Shown here: positions 1-6,890 of the stretch, piece after piece
Layout: each line of letters begins with the position of its first letter
Numbering within the stretch: position 1 is the stretch's first letter
Origin: Eikenella halliae
Lineage (GTDB): Bacteria > Pseudomonadota > Gammaproteobacteria > Burkholderiales > Neisseriaceae
NCBI RefSeq assembly: GCF_001648475.1
Contig: NZ_LXSQ01000028.1
Coordinates: 70,539 to 134,538, forward strand
DNA length: 64,000 nt
Reading direction: 5' to 3'
Program-made: the position numbers and the translations under genes
The notes under the pieces: model-generated
Told to the model about the DNA's origin: nothing
What the model saw: only the letters and a program-made list of their open reading frames with translations
Database searches by the model: none

Positions 1-689
1 CCGTCGGGTGTGGAGACGGCCTCGCCGACGATGATTTCTTCCACATCCAAGAGGCGGGTCAGCTGCTCGAGCGTAAGAATCCCGCGGTCACTGTTGGCCG
101 ACAATTGCCCGCGCAAGCCTTTATGTAGGATCAGCTTGCTGTACACCGATGCCCCCAATACCAGCACGTTCGGGCGCACGCCGCAGGCGGCACGCACTAC
201 TTCCCTTGCATTGGCAATATCGGCCTGTACATCGGAGGTATCGTCGCTCCACTGCTTGGTGGCCGACAGGTCTTTGCTGTGGCCGCTCTCGTAGGTGGGC
301 TTGGCCTGAATCAGCGCGGCAATCTCCAACTCCTGTCGCAGCTGGATACCGGCGGTCACGCGGCGGGTGGCCTTGGCCTTCTCATCAAACACCGATTCGT
401 GCTGTGCGCGGTAGTCCACGCCGGCGGCCAAATCGTGCTCTTCCAGCACCACCGACATCTTGCCCGGGAAGTCCAGCGTAATCACATTGCTGGCGGCACC
501 CACGGCACGCTCGGTTTCATACTCGATCAGCGAGCCTTTACCGAACTTCGGCACTTTGATGCCTTCCTTCTCGGTCAGTACCACCGGCATGATGCGTTCG
601 CCGATGAAACCGCCCTGTCTGTAGCCCAGCGCCAGCTTGGTCAATACTTCGTCCACTTGGCGCAGGTTGCCTAAATACGTGTTGCTCAT
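1..689 (-). CDS. Phage major capsid protein, partial (runs off left edge)
   Basis: The reverse strand is open from an ATG at 689 (after a GGAAGATGAAAC leader) to the window edge, giving about 229 residues with no stop. The protein begins MSNTYLGNLRQVDEVLTKLA and contains a glycine-rich segment (RQGGFIGERIMPVV) followed by mixed beta/alpha sequence, as in phage major head proteins. It lies directly downstream of the protease/scaffold gene, the place of gene T in Mu. I infer major capsid from position and overall resemblance; no single catalytic motif exists for this family. The C-terminal part is outside the window. Confidence 0.78.
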   Translation of the reverse strand, partial: MSNTYLGNLRQVDEVLTKLALGYRQGGFIGERIMPVVLTEKEGIKVPKFGKGSLIEYETERAVGAASNVITLDFPGKMSVVLEEHDLAAGVDYRAQHESVFDEKAKATRRVTAGIQLRQELEIAALIQAKPTYESGHSKDLSATKQWSDDTSDVQADIANAREVVRAACGVRPNVLVLGASVYSKLILHKGLRGQLSANSDRGILTLEQLTRLLDVEEIIVGEAVSTPD

Positions 690-721
690 GTTTCATCTTC
701 CTTTACTGGATAAACGGTTAA

Positions 722-1189
722 TCAATTTGCCGTGCGGCGCGCGGCTTCTTCGTAGGTGATGCCCTCGGCTTTCTGCAAAGCCAAAGCCCGCTCGTGGTGG
801 CTCATGCCCTCGGCGAAGTTCAGGCTGCCTTTGGCCATCTGCCCGGTCGGCAACTGCTGCGGCAGCACCGCCGCCAAAAACTCGCGCAGCGCAACGCCCA
901 GCGGCTTCGCTGCCTCACCCTCGCCGAAGTCGGCGGTGGTGTGTTCGGGGTGCTCGGCAAAATCCAGCACCTGCACCACCAAGGCTTTGTCGGCTGGTTT
1001 CAGGCGGCCTTCTTTCACCAGTCCTTCGGCAAAGTCGGCGTTTTGCTTGTGAGCAGCCTTACGCTTGGCTTGGTTTTGCTCATCTTGCATTTTTTTCAAA
1101 TCAGCTTTGGCTTTGGCAGCTTCAGCTTCCGCCTTTTCGCGGGCGGCCTTTTCGGCAGCCAGTGCGGCGGCTTGGTCTTGTTCAGACAT
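722..1189 (-). CDS. Internal in-frame scaffold protein (Mu Z-like) within the protease gene
   Basis: Inside the protease gene, in the same frame, an ATG at 1189 (MSEQDQAAALAAEKAAREKA) is preceded on the coding strand by AAGGAG six bases upstream. That is a stronger ribosome-binding site than the one at the full-length start. It would give a 155-residue, Ala/Glu/Lys-rich coiled-coil protein equal to the C-terminal half of the protease. In Mu, the scaffold Z is made from an internal start in gene I, so this is the expected arrangement. Independent translation is inferred from the site, not shown. Confidence 0.7.
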   Translation of the reverse strand: MSEQDQAAALAAEKAAREKAEAEAAKAKADLKKMQDEQNQAKRKAAHKQNADFAEGLVKEGRLKPADKALVVQVLDFAEHPEHTTADFGEGEAAKPLGVALREFLAAVLPQQLPTGQMAKGSLNFAEGMSHHERALALQKAEGITYEEAARRTAN

Positions 1190-1825
1190 GGGAGACTCCT
1201 TATGGTCGGTTGGGTTGGGGGTGGGAGGGGGATCGGCAAACAACACCGGGTCGGGCGGCAGGTCAGGCCGGGCGGCCATTTCCTTGATGCCTTCGATTTC
1301 CCAGTCCGGCACTACCTTGTCGGCGGCGTCTTGGCCAAACTGGGCAATCAGCCATTCGCGCATATTGCGCCACAGCCGGGCGGCGATACCGTGTGCCGCC
1401 TCGGAAAACTCAATCACGCCGTCCTCGGCCGCGCCGAACTCAATCGCCCGCAGCCCCTTGACCGCCGGGGCGTGTGCGCCGAGAAAGCCGACATGGCGCA
1501 GGTAGTAGCTGTCCGGCACCGGGTTGTTCGGATGGCCGGGCGGCCAAAAGGAGGCGGATACCTTCTTGTAGCGGCCGGCGCGGACGGCAGCGGCAAAGCC
1601 ATCATCCATTTGGGCAAACTCGGCAGTCAGGCTGCCGCCGTCGGCCGCCAGCTTCGGCACCCAGCCGTAGGCCGGGGCGTTCATGGCCGGATGGCCGATG
1701 ACAATCGGCGCTTCATGCAGCTTCGGGTCGTACACCTCGGCAGCGCGCTGTACGTCGGCATCCGTGATGTTCCATTGACTGCCGTCGGCACTGGTGCGTT
1801 TGCCGCTTCGAAAAATCTCAAACAT
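722..1825 (-). CDS. Mu I-like head maturation protease with C-terminal scaffold
   Basis: This 367-residue protein matches the Mu gpI layout. The N-terminal half (about 1-200) carries the protease-type segment with VIGHPAMNAPAYGWV near residue 42 and SASFWPP near residue 90. The C-terminal half (about 213-367) is charged, Ala/Lys/Glu-rich and helical, as expected of a scaffold. In Mu, gpI cleaves the scaffold and itself during head assembly. The ATG lies only six bases after a hairpin whose 3' arm carries the GGGGA ribosome-binding site. It is the first gene of a leftward late unit whose next gene is the capsid. An internal start that would make the scaffold alone is listed separately. Confidence 0.85.
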   Translation of the reverse strand: MFEIFRSGKRTSADGSQWNITDADVQRAAEVYDPKLHEAPIVIGHPAMNAPAYGWVPKLAADGGSLTAEFAQMDDGFAAAVRAGRYKKVSASFWPPGHPNNPVPDSYYLRHVGFLGAHAPAVKGLRAIEFGAAEDGVIEFSEAAHGIAARLWRNMREWLIAQFGQDAADKVVPDWEIEGIKEMAARPDLPPDPVLFADPPPTPNPTDHKESPMSEQDQAAALAAEKAAREKAEAEAAKAKADLKKMQDEQNQAKRKAAHKQNADFAEGLVKEGRLKPADKALVVQVLDFAEHPEHTTADFGEGEAAKPLGVALREFLAAVLPQQLPTGQMAKGSLNFAEGMSHHERALALQKAEGITYEEAARRTAN

Positions 1826-1899
1826 AAAAAATCCCCATCACTCGTGTTAAGCGAATGATGGGGCATGGGCTGCCTGAAAGTCCTTTAAACGGGTTTAAA
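1826..1899 (-). promoter_or_regulatory. Putative late promoter PI: activator dyad plus SD-containing hairpin
   Basis: Read on the reverse strand, the dyad TTTAAACCCGTTTAAA (1899-1884) is followed by a hairpin with 8-bp stem CCCCATCA/TGATGGGG (1863-1833). The bases ATTTTTT then lead straight into the ATG of the protease gene. A weak -10 (CATCAT, 1860-1855) sits where it would if the dyad were centred near -43.5, the position used by Mor in Mu. The same unit precedes the amidase gene at 11715-11791. The Mor-family gene lies just upstream. Activator binding is inferred. Confidence 0.55.
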
Positions 1900-1990
1900 A
1901 AAATACCTCCGAAGCCGGCATCGCCAAATTTGCGTTTTAAGCGCGTTCGGGCGGCGGGATAAGCAAACGTACCAAACCGTAAAAAGACAT

Positions 1991-2012
1991 CGGTCAGGAA
2001 CGTTCCTGACCG
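1991..2012 (-). terminator. Perfect 22-bp palindrome ending the early operon
   Basis: Bases 1991-2012 form a perfect palindrome with half-site CGGTCAGGAAC, 14 bases past the Mor stop. On the reverse strand it is followed by ATGTCTTTTT. This looks like an intrinsic terminator separating the early operon from the protease-capsid unit. Being perfectly symmetric, it could also be a protein-binding site. Confidence 0.6.
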
Positions 2013-2026
2013 ACCTTGTGCGCGTT

Positions 2027-2398
2027 TTAATCTGTTTTACTCCCTTTGCCTTTCCCTTCATCGAACAAATCCTGCTGTGCGGCGTCGATTTTAGCCTGTC
2101 GTACCCGTTCGATGATGCGGTAAATCCACTGCTCCGAAAACCCGTACTCACGTGCCAGCTCTTTTTGATTGGTACCGTCGAACTTGTCAAAGATTTCTAC
2201 GTCGCGCTCGTCGATGTCCCACAGCACCCCGTGCGGGATATACAGGTTCTGTCCGCCCCATTCCCGCGCCATACGTTTGGCCACATGGTTACCGATGGTT
2301 TTGGCCTGCTTTTTGTCCGCCACCCCGGCAGAATGCACTTCCTCTCCGACCTTGGCCGCCAAATCGGACAGCAGCTCGGCCACCCTTGCCTGCGTCAT
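2027..2398 (-). CDS. Mor-family transcription activator (middle/late regulator)
   Basis: This 123-residue protein has the Mor/C layout: an N-terminal dimerisation part and a C-terminal helix-turn-helix. The segment NQKELAREYGFSEQWIYRII (about residues 82-101) is the DNA-binding helix pair. In Mu, Mor activates the middle promoter and C, its relative, activates the four late promoters. Only one family member is visible here. I chose the ATG at 2398 because it overlaps the gemA stop (ATGA), the usual coupling in this operon; a longer in-frame form starting at 2434 is less likely. The gene is the last of the early operon and lies just upstream of the putative PI promoter. Confidence 0.82.
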   Translation of the reverse strand: MTQARVAELLSDLAAKVGEEVHSAGVADKKQAKTIGNHVAKRMAREWGGQNLYIPHGVLWDIDERDVEIFDKFDGTNQKELAREYGFSEQWIYRIIERVRQAKIDAAQQDLFDEGKGKGSKTD

Positions 2399-2871
2399 GT
2401 TCCCGCTCCTTCCCGCGTTACCCGCTGTTTCCATTTTTTCAAATGCTCAATCACCCGTGAGGCATCATCCACACTCAGCCAGCCTTGGTAATCCACGCCG
2501 GTCATGCGGGATACGAAACGGGATAGGCTCAGTTCCGACGGGCTGCGTACCGCGCCCAAGCGGTGCAGCTCCAGCCACAGGGCGCGGATTTTTTTGATTT
2601 GCGCGTCCACCCCGGCCGCTGCCTCGCGCACCGGGATATCCTGCCGGCCGCTTTTGGTCTGCGCCTTGGTGGTGACCACGAAGCCCTGCGCCTTCATGCC
2701 TCGCAAGGCCAGCTCCAGCTCGGCCACGCTCATCTGCTTGCTGCTGGTCTTGCCGCCGGAGGCGTTGGCCAGCAGCCTGCGGTAGGCGGCATCATCCAGC
2801 ATCAGCTGGTTTTTGGCCACGTGAATAAGCTTAATCAGGCGGGCTTTCTTGTGGGCTTTGGGTTCACGCAT
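2395..2871 (-). CDS. gemA: GemA-like (Mu gp16) regulatory protein
   Basis: This 158-residue protein starts MREPKAHKKARLIKLIHVAK and contains LDDAAYRRLLANASGGKTSS (about 25-44). That matches the gp16/GemA family of Mu-like phages, found just before mor. In Mu, GemA affects host gene expression and supercoiling-related functions, but its biochemistry is poorly understood. The ATG has AGGAGA six bases upstream. The gene ends in a four-base overlap with mor, so the two are probably translationally coupled. Confidence 0.82.
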   Translation of the reverse strand: MREPKAHKKARLIKLIHVAKNQLMLDDAAYRRLLANASGGKTSSKQMSVAELELALRGMKAQGFVVTTKAQTKSGRQDIPVREAAAGVDAQIKKIRALWLELHRLGAVRSPSELSLSRFVSRMTGVDYQGWLSVDDASRVIEHLKKWKQRVTREGAGT

Positions 2872-2935
2872 TTGGACTCTCCTAATGTTCCACTGATGCC
2901 GCCGTACTGTGGCAGCGGCATGGGTTGAACATCAC

Positions 2936-3211
2936 TTATTGTTTGAGGGCATCGCGCAGCGGCTTGCCGGCTTTAAACTTAGCCTGTCTGGCCGCCGGAA
3001 TCGTGATAGTCTCGCCGGTAGCAGGATTTCGGCCTTGGCGTTCGGCTCGTTCGACTACGGTAAAGGTGCCGAAGCCCACCAATAGCACGTCTTCGCCGCG
3101 TTTAAGGCTGTCGGCCACGATGCTTTCAAAGGCAGTCAATGCTTTGGTGGTATCGCTCTTGCTGAGCCCAGCCTCAGCTGCCATCGCGTTGATCAAATCT
3201 GTTTTGTTCAT
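2936..3211 (-). CDS. Phage-encoded HU-family DNA-bending protein
   Basis: This 91-residue protein is full length for HU (MNKTDLINAMAAEAGLSKSD at the start, GFGTFTVVERAERQGRNPAT near residues 47-66, including the DNA-clasping RNPATGE arm). HU bends DNA and is needed by MuA to assemble the Mu transposition complex, so a phage-borne copy in the early operon makes functional sense. The start follows AGGAGTAACACT. It lies between gemA and a 66-residue gene of unknown function. Whether it serves transposition or chromosome structure is inference. Confidence 0.92.
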   Translation of the reverse strand: MNKTDLINAMAAEAGLSKSDTTKALTAFESIVADSLKRGEDVLLVGFGTFTVVERAERQGRNPATGETITIPAARQAKFKAGKPLRDALKQ

Positions 3212-3255
3212 AGTGTTACTCCTAAAGTGGTAAACGGCAGGCCGTGCCGCGCGGG

Positions 3256-3456
3256 TTACTGCTTAATCTCTGGGACATCTTGCACTTCCTCACCACGTAG
3301 GCGAGCGTTGGCATTGATGGTCATCATCGCTATGGCGGCATAATTCTGTGCCGGGGTATTCTTTGAGGAGATACTACGCACCATAGGCGCGTCACTGGTA
3401 CATCCGATTTCCAGCGTATTTTCCACGTCTTCGATGGTAATGATTACTTTGGCCAT
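3256..3456 (-). CDS. Hypothetical phage early protein (66 aa)
   Basis: A short acidic protein (MAKVIITIEDVENTLEIGCT at the start) with alternating beta-like sequence and no recognised domain. It lies between the HU and DUF3164 genes in the early operon, with a weak AAGGTG ribosome-binding site. The compact spacing supports a real gene. Function is unknown. Confidence 0.65.
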   Translation of the reverse strand: MAKVIITIEDVENTLEIGCTSDAPMVRSISSKNTPAQNYAAIAMMTINANARLRGEEVQDVPEIKQ

Positions 3457-3460
3457 GTCA

Positions 3461-4072
3461 TTACACCTTTGCGATATCCAAGTTCATCAAGCGATACTCG
3501 CCGTTGGCATCGCGCTCGTGCACCCGCACAAAGGCCTTGCTGGTATGCACCTGAAGACTGTCGCTCAATGCATCCATCGCGCGTTGCCATTTCTCGTCGC
3601 TGATGTCCAGACGGCGCAGTCCCAGCACGCGGGCGGTGCTGATATTGCCGTCGCGGTCGGTGGCGAAGGCGGCGTTGATGATGGCCAGCAGCTCGGGGCG
3701 GCTGCCTTCCGAGTATTCGCGGATACATTCGTCAATCAGCACTTTGGCAGCGGCCAGCCCCTCATCGAATACCAGGGCATCTTGCATCGCCAGCTGCACG
3801 CGGTATTGGCCGTCGAAACTGTGCAGGCGGATATTGCCCTTCTTGCCGCCCAGCGAGGTGCCGTACTGGTTGGCAGAGAGTTCGGCAAAGGCTGCAATCT
3901 CATCCATCGCCCAGCGGCGGTATTCCTGCAGCTCTTCCTGTACCGCGCGGGCGCGGGCGGTAATCTTCTGCACCAGCTCGTCGCGCAGCAGGTCAATCGG
4001 GCGGATGTTGGCAATCGGTACCAGATTGCCGCGTGCGTCCTTCTTGTATTGGCTCATATCAATTTGGCTCAT
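3461..4072 (-). CDS. DUF3164-family phage early protein
   Basis: This 203-residue protein (MSQIDMSQYKKDARGNLVPI at the start) matches the DUF3164 family of Mu-like prophages. Typical segments are KKDARGNLVP near the start, KGNIRLHSFDGQYRVQLAMQ in the middle, and HTSKAFVRVHERDANGEY near the end. The function of the family is not established. I chose the ATG at 4072, seven bases after GGAAGGA, over two ATGs just upstream. Its start overlaps the end of the previous gene, consistent with one transcript. Confidence 0.82.
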   Translation of the reverse strand: MSQIDMSQYKKDARGNLVPIANIRPIDLLRDELVQKITARARAVQEELQEYRRWAMDEIAAFAELSANQYGTSLGGKKGNIRLHSFDGQYRVQLAMQDALVFDEGLAAAKVLIDECIREYSEGSRPELLAIINAAFATDRDGNISTARVLGLRRLDISDEKWQRAMDALSDSLQVHTSKAFVRVHERDANGEYRLMNLDIAKV

Positions 4073-4475
4073 CTTCATTCCTTCCATCGTCTAAAAATCG
4101 GTTTCGTTCAATCATCTTGTCGGCCAGCATGCCTAACATTTTGGCCAAACGCTTTTTGTTTCTGGCTATTTCCTCTTCCGTCCACACCTTTTTCGGGGCT
4201 TCCAGCTGCGGCGGGGGCGGCACGGGCGGGATACAGGCAATCAGCATTTTCGGGGTCGGCCAGCGGTCTACGGTTGCCCATAACGCGCCGAAGGCCTGTC
4301 GGATGCGCGGTACGTCGCGCTCGTCGTCCCAGGCGATCGGCAGCGAATCGAAAGCGGCAATCCATGCCAGATACGTCCCGTCGGCCGCATCGAGCGGCGG
4401 ATGCCCGGGCAACCGCATGGCGAATATGTGCTGGATGCCGGACACCAAGGCATTGTTTACTTCTTTGGTCATCAT
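4059..4475 (-). CDS. Hypothetical phage early protein (138 aa)
   Basis: The protein begins MMTKEVNNALVSGIQHIFAM, has a WATVDRWPTPKML segment and a proline-rich stretch (IPPVPPPPQL, about residues 81-90), and ends in a charged helix. I recognise no domain. A similar proline linker before a basic helix occurs in phage replication accessory proteins, but that is weak. It overlaps the DUF3164 gene by 14 bases and follows the zinc-ribbon gene by 9 bases. Confidence 0.68.
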   Translation of the reverse strand: MMTKEVNNALVSGIQHIFAMRLPGHPPLDAADGTYLAWIAAFDSLPIAWDDERDVPRIRQAFGALWATVDRWPTPKMLIACIPPVPPPPQLEAPKKVWTEEEIARNKKRLAKMLGMLADKMIERNRFLDDGRNEDEPN

Positions 4476-4484
4476 TTCGGATCA

Positions 4485-4991
4485 TCATCGCTTAAACTTC
4501 TCACCGGCTGCGGCTGCCTGAATGGTGCTGCTGGGCGCGGTCTGTTGTTGCTGGTTAAGGCTGCCTGAAAGGGCGGTATCCGCTGCCGGAGCCAAGGCTG
4601 CGCCGGCGGTTTTGTCCGGCGTCCAGAAGGTCAGGTTCTCCAGCAGGAAGCCGTGGCTGGTCAGGGGCGGGGTCAGCTTGCCGCTGTCGCGGGCTTCGAT
4701 AACGCGGTTAAACGCCCAAATCCATGCTTCGCGCGGTGCGGGGTAACTCTGCCGCTTGCGGGTAATCTCGCCCGCCTGAATCAGCGGCACCAGCTCGCCC
4801 AGCAGCTTGGCCGCCCGCGCCCAGCTCAGGTCGCGCTCGCCCGGGCGGAACAGGCCGAGATAGCGCAGCGCGGCTTTGGCCAGCTCGTCGGAGATACCGG
4901 CCAGCGCCACCATCAGGCTGCGCGCCTCGTCGTGGGTAATCAGCACCTCAAGGCTGGCGCTGGCGCCGCAGCAGGGGCAACGGGTTTTCAT
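4485..4991 (-). CDS. Hypothetical phage protein with N-terminal CPCC motif
   Basis: This 168-residue protein starts MKTRCPCCGASASLEVL, with a single Cys-x2-Cys pair (residues 5 and 8) that suggests half of a zinc ribbon. The rest is helical. The gene contains the uptake word AGGCTGCCTGAA in its 3' part, which encodes a low-complexity LSGSLNQQQQ tail on this strand. I chose the ATG at 4991, which overlaps the stop of the preceding gene (ATGA); a longer frame to 5117 merely overlaps that gene. No function can be assigned. Confidence 0.7.
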   Translation of the reverse strand: MKTRCPCCGASASLEVLITHDEARSLMVALAGISDELAKAALRYLGLFRPGERDLSWARAAKLLGELVPLIQAGEITRKRQSYPAPREAWIWAFNRVIEARDSGKLTPPLTSHGFLLENLTFWTPDKTAGAALAPAADTALSGSLNQQQQTAPSSTIQAAAAGEKFKR

Positions 4992-5308
4992 GCTGCCGTT
5001 CCTTGCTGCTTGGCGTCCAGCCGCATAAAGGTATCGATATTTTCGCGTTCGGCTTGCAGGGCGAAATTCCTGTCTTCGGTGTCCATATCTTCCGGGTAGT
5101 CGCACAGGATCATCCAATCCAGCCGGGCAGTGTCGGGATGTATAACAAGCTCCAAATCATCGCTATAGACAAGCTCTGTCTTCTCTTCGGAGATAAATTG
5201 CACAGTAACCTCATCGCGTGTGTTTGCCTCTTCCAACACCACACCGAATACCGGATTTTCTACATCTTTGAAACGAACATGGTCGCCAAATTTAAAACAG
5301 GTTTTCAT
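4988..5308 (-). CDS. Hypothetical phage early protein (106 aa)
   Basis: The protein begins MKTCFKFGDHVRFKDVENPV, and its first 60 residues look like a small beta-barrel of the kind used to bind nucleic acid or peptides (GDHVRF...GVVLEE...VTVQF). The second half is acidic. The ATG at 5308 follows GAGGAC. It ends in an ATGA overlap with the zinc-ribbon gene. No established family comes to mind. Confidence 0.68.
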   Translation of the reverse strand: MKTCFKFGDHVRFKDVENPVFGVVLEEANTRDEVTVQFISEEKTELVYSDDLELVIHPDTARLDWMILCDYPEDMDTEDRNFALQAERENIDTFMRLDAKQQGTAA

Positions 5309-5323
5309 TTCATTTGTCCTCAC

Positions 5324-5599
5324 TTATTTCCCAACCGGTTCATACACAATCCCGCGCATCCGCTCTTGATCGCTCATGCGCCCGTACACTGCTGCCGCTT
5401 CGGCGGCCTCGCTCTCGGCCTGCCGCTCTTTGGCTGCCAGCCGTGCCGCTGCCTTATCCGGCTGTCCCACCAGCTGCCGATGGGCGGCCGGCTGCGGGGT
5501 ACAGCTGCCGGCCATGGCGGCATAGGCCACTGCCACGATGGCGGCAATCAACCAGTTCCGAGCTTCGCGGCGGGCAACGTTTTTTAATTCCGGCCACAT
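5324..5599 (-). CDS. Small phage membrane protein or lipoprotein (91 aa)
   Basis: MWPELKNVARREARNWLIAA is followed by a hydrophobic stretch ending AAMAGSC at about residue 33, so this is either a one-pass membrane protein or a lipoprotein. The remainder is an Ala/Glu-rich helix. The ATG at 5599 lies just after the 47-residue membrane gene, with AAAGGATAACAACC upstream. The short spacing suggests the two act together. Function unknown. Confidence 0.6.
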   Translation of the reverse strand: MWPELKNVARREARNWLIAAIVAVAYAAMAGSCTPQPAAHRQLVGQPDKAAARLAAKERQAESEAAEAAAVYGRMSDQERMRGIVYEPVGK

Positions 5600-5604
5600 G
5601 GTTG

Positions 5605-5748
5605 TTATCCTTTCCAACTGATGCGGATATAACGCACCGCTTCGCCGATACCGATACCGATGATGACCAGCGCCAGCGCCAAGGTCAGCGCGTTGCCGAG
5701 CACCTGCCAGCAGCTTGCCTGTACAAACCAGTTCCAAAATGCACTCAT
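5605..5748 (-). CDS. Very small phage membrane protein (47 aa)
   Basis: The reverse strand encodes MSAFWNWFVQASCWQVLGNA followed by a hydrophobic helix (about residues 20-35) and a short basic tail ending in a TAA at 5605-5607. It starts one base after the stop of the B-like ATPase gene and stops six bases before the next gene, filling an otherwise empty gap. One membrane pass, amino end probably outside. Function unknown. Confidence 0.6.
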   Translation of the reverse strand: MSAFWNWFVQASCWQVLGNALTLALALVIIGIGIGEAVRYIRISWKG

Positions 5749-5749
5749 C

Positions 5750-6889
5750 TCACACCCCCCTTACCATGTCGCCGTCCACCGGCATCTGCAGCTCGGCCGC
5801 CTGATTCATGGCCGCCGATACCAAGTTGTTTACCGCCAGCGGGTAGAGCAGGCTGTGCTCTTCCACCCCGCGCCCGCTGCGGCCGCGCACCGTCAGCCGT
5901 TCGGCCACCGCGTCAATCGCGCTCTCGTCCATAATTTTGGTGATGTCGCCGCCGGCGCGTTCGATTTTGTGTTTCAGGTAGCCTGCCAGCCGTCCGTCGG
6001 TCAGCGGCAAGAGCGTCACCACCTCGCAGCGCTGCACCACTTCGCGCACCGCCGGGTTGTTTTCGCTGAGCTTCTGCGCCAGTTCGGTCTGGCCGATCAG
6101 TACGATACCGAGCAGGCGGTCAAAACCGTTCTTCAATTCAAAAAAGCGTTTCAGATGTTTCAGGGTCGGAATCGGCAGGCCATGTGCCTCTTCAATCATC
6201 AGCACATGTTTGTTGCCCGCTTTCGCGCTCTCCTGCAGGGCGCGGTGGATTTGGCGGAAACGTGCTTCCGAATCGCGGTAGGGTCGGGTGCCGGGCGATA
6301 CGGCTTCCAAGATGGCGGCGGCAATGTGTGCGGCTTTCAGGGTTTTGCCCTTCACATCGTTGTCTTCCATCGCCAGCACATACGGTTCGATGGTGATAAC
6401 CTGCCTGCCATCACGGTTGATGCGGTCTTGCAGGTCTTCGCGCAGGGTGGACTTGCCCGCGCCGCTTTCGCCTACCACCGCCACAAAGCCGCCGTGGCAG
6501 GCCGTCTGATACATCGCCTCGCGTACATAACGCACATCAGGGGTCATATACACGTCTTCCGCGCTGCGGATTTCATCGTTGAACGGGTCGCGTACCAGGC
6601 CGAAATAACGGCGGGTGGCTTGGGTCAAAGTGGCTTTTCGTAGTAACATATCGTCGTCCTCGCTTTCATTAGGGTGGGCAGGTGCGGTTTCCGGCTCGTT
6701 TCTCAGGCTCGCTGGGATGCCCGCACCATTCGTTTCAAAATACTGCTTCAAACTCTCGCGCAGCCCGGCTGCGCCTTTTTTCGGCCATTCGCCGTGGTTG
6801 ATTACCGCCACCAACCTGGGCTTGCTGCAGCCGATTTCGGCGGCGGCCACGGCGTACGATTTGCCGATTTTTCTAAATGCTTCCTTCAT
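5750..6889 (-). CDS. Transposition protein B: ExeA-like AAA ATPase
   Basis: In Mu-like phages, protein B binds target DNA and activates the transposase. This 379-residue protein has an N-terminal helix-turn-helix (about 1-50) and a P-loop ATPase domain with Walker A GESGAGKS (140-147) and Walker B VLMIEEAHG (about 228). The domain resembles ExeA/TniB-type ATPases more than classical MuB, as in the BcepMu group. It follows the transposase by one base, with AAAGGGGC before the ATG. Two host-type uptake words occur in or near this region. Confidence 0.88.
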   Translation of the reverse strand: MKEAFRKIGKSYAVAAAEIGCSKPRLVAVINHGEWPKKGAAGLRESLKQYFETNGAGIPASLRNEPETAPAHPNESEDDDMLLRKATLTQATRRYFGLVRDPFNDEIRSAEDVYMTPDVRYVREAMYQTACHGGFVAVVGESGAGKSTLREDLQDRINRDGRQVITIEPYVLAMEDNDVKGKTLKAAHIAAAILEAVSPGTRPYRDSEARFRQIHRALQESAKAGNKHVLMIEEAHGLPIPTLKHLKRFFELKNGFDRLLGIVLIGQTELAQKLSENNPAVREVVQRCEVVTLLPLTDGRLAGYLKHKIERAGGDITKIMDESAIDAVAERLTVRGRSGRGVEEHSLLYPLAVNNLVSAAMNQAAELQMPVDGDMVRGV

Positions 6890-6890
6890 C

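Noticed and set aside
2398..2434. Longer form of the Mor-like protein starting at 2434
   Set aside because: The ATG at 2398 overlaps the gemA stop in the usual coupled way, and the extra residues do not look like the family.
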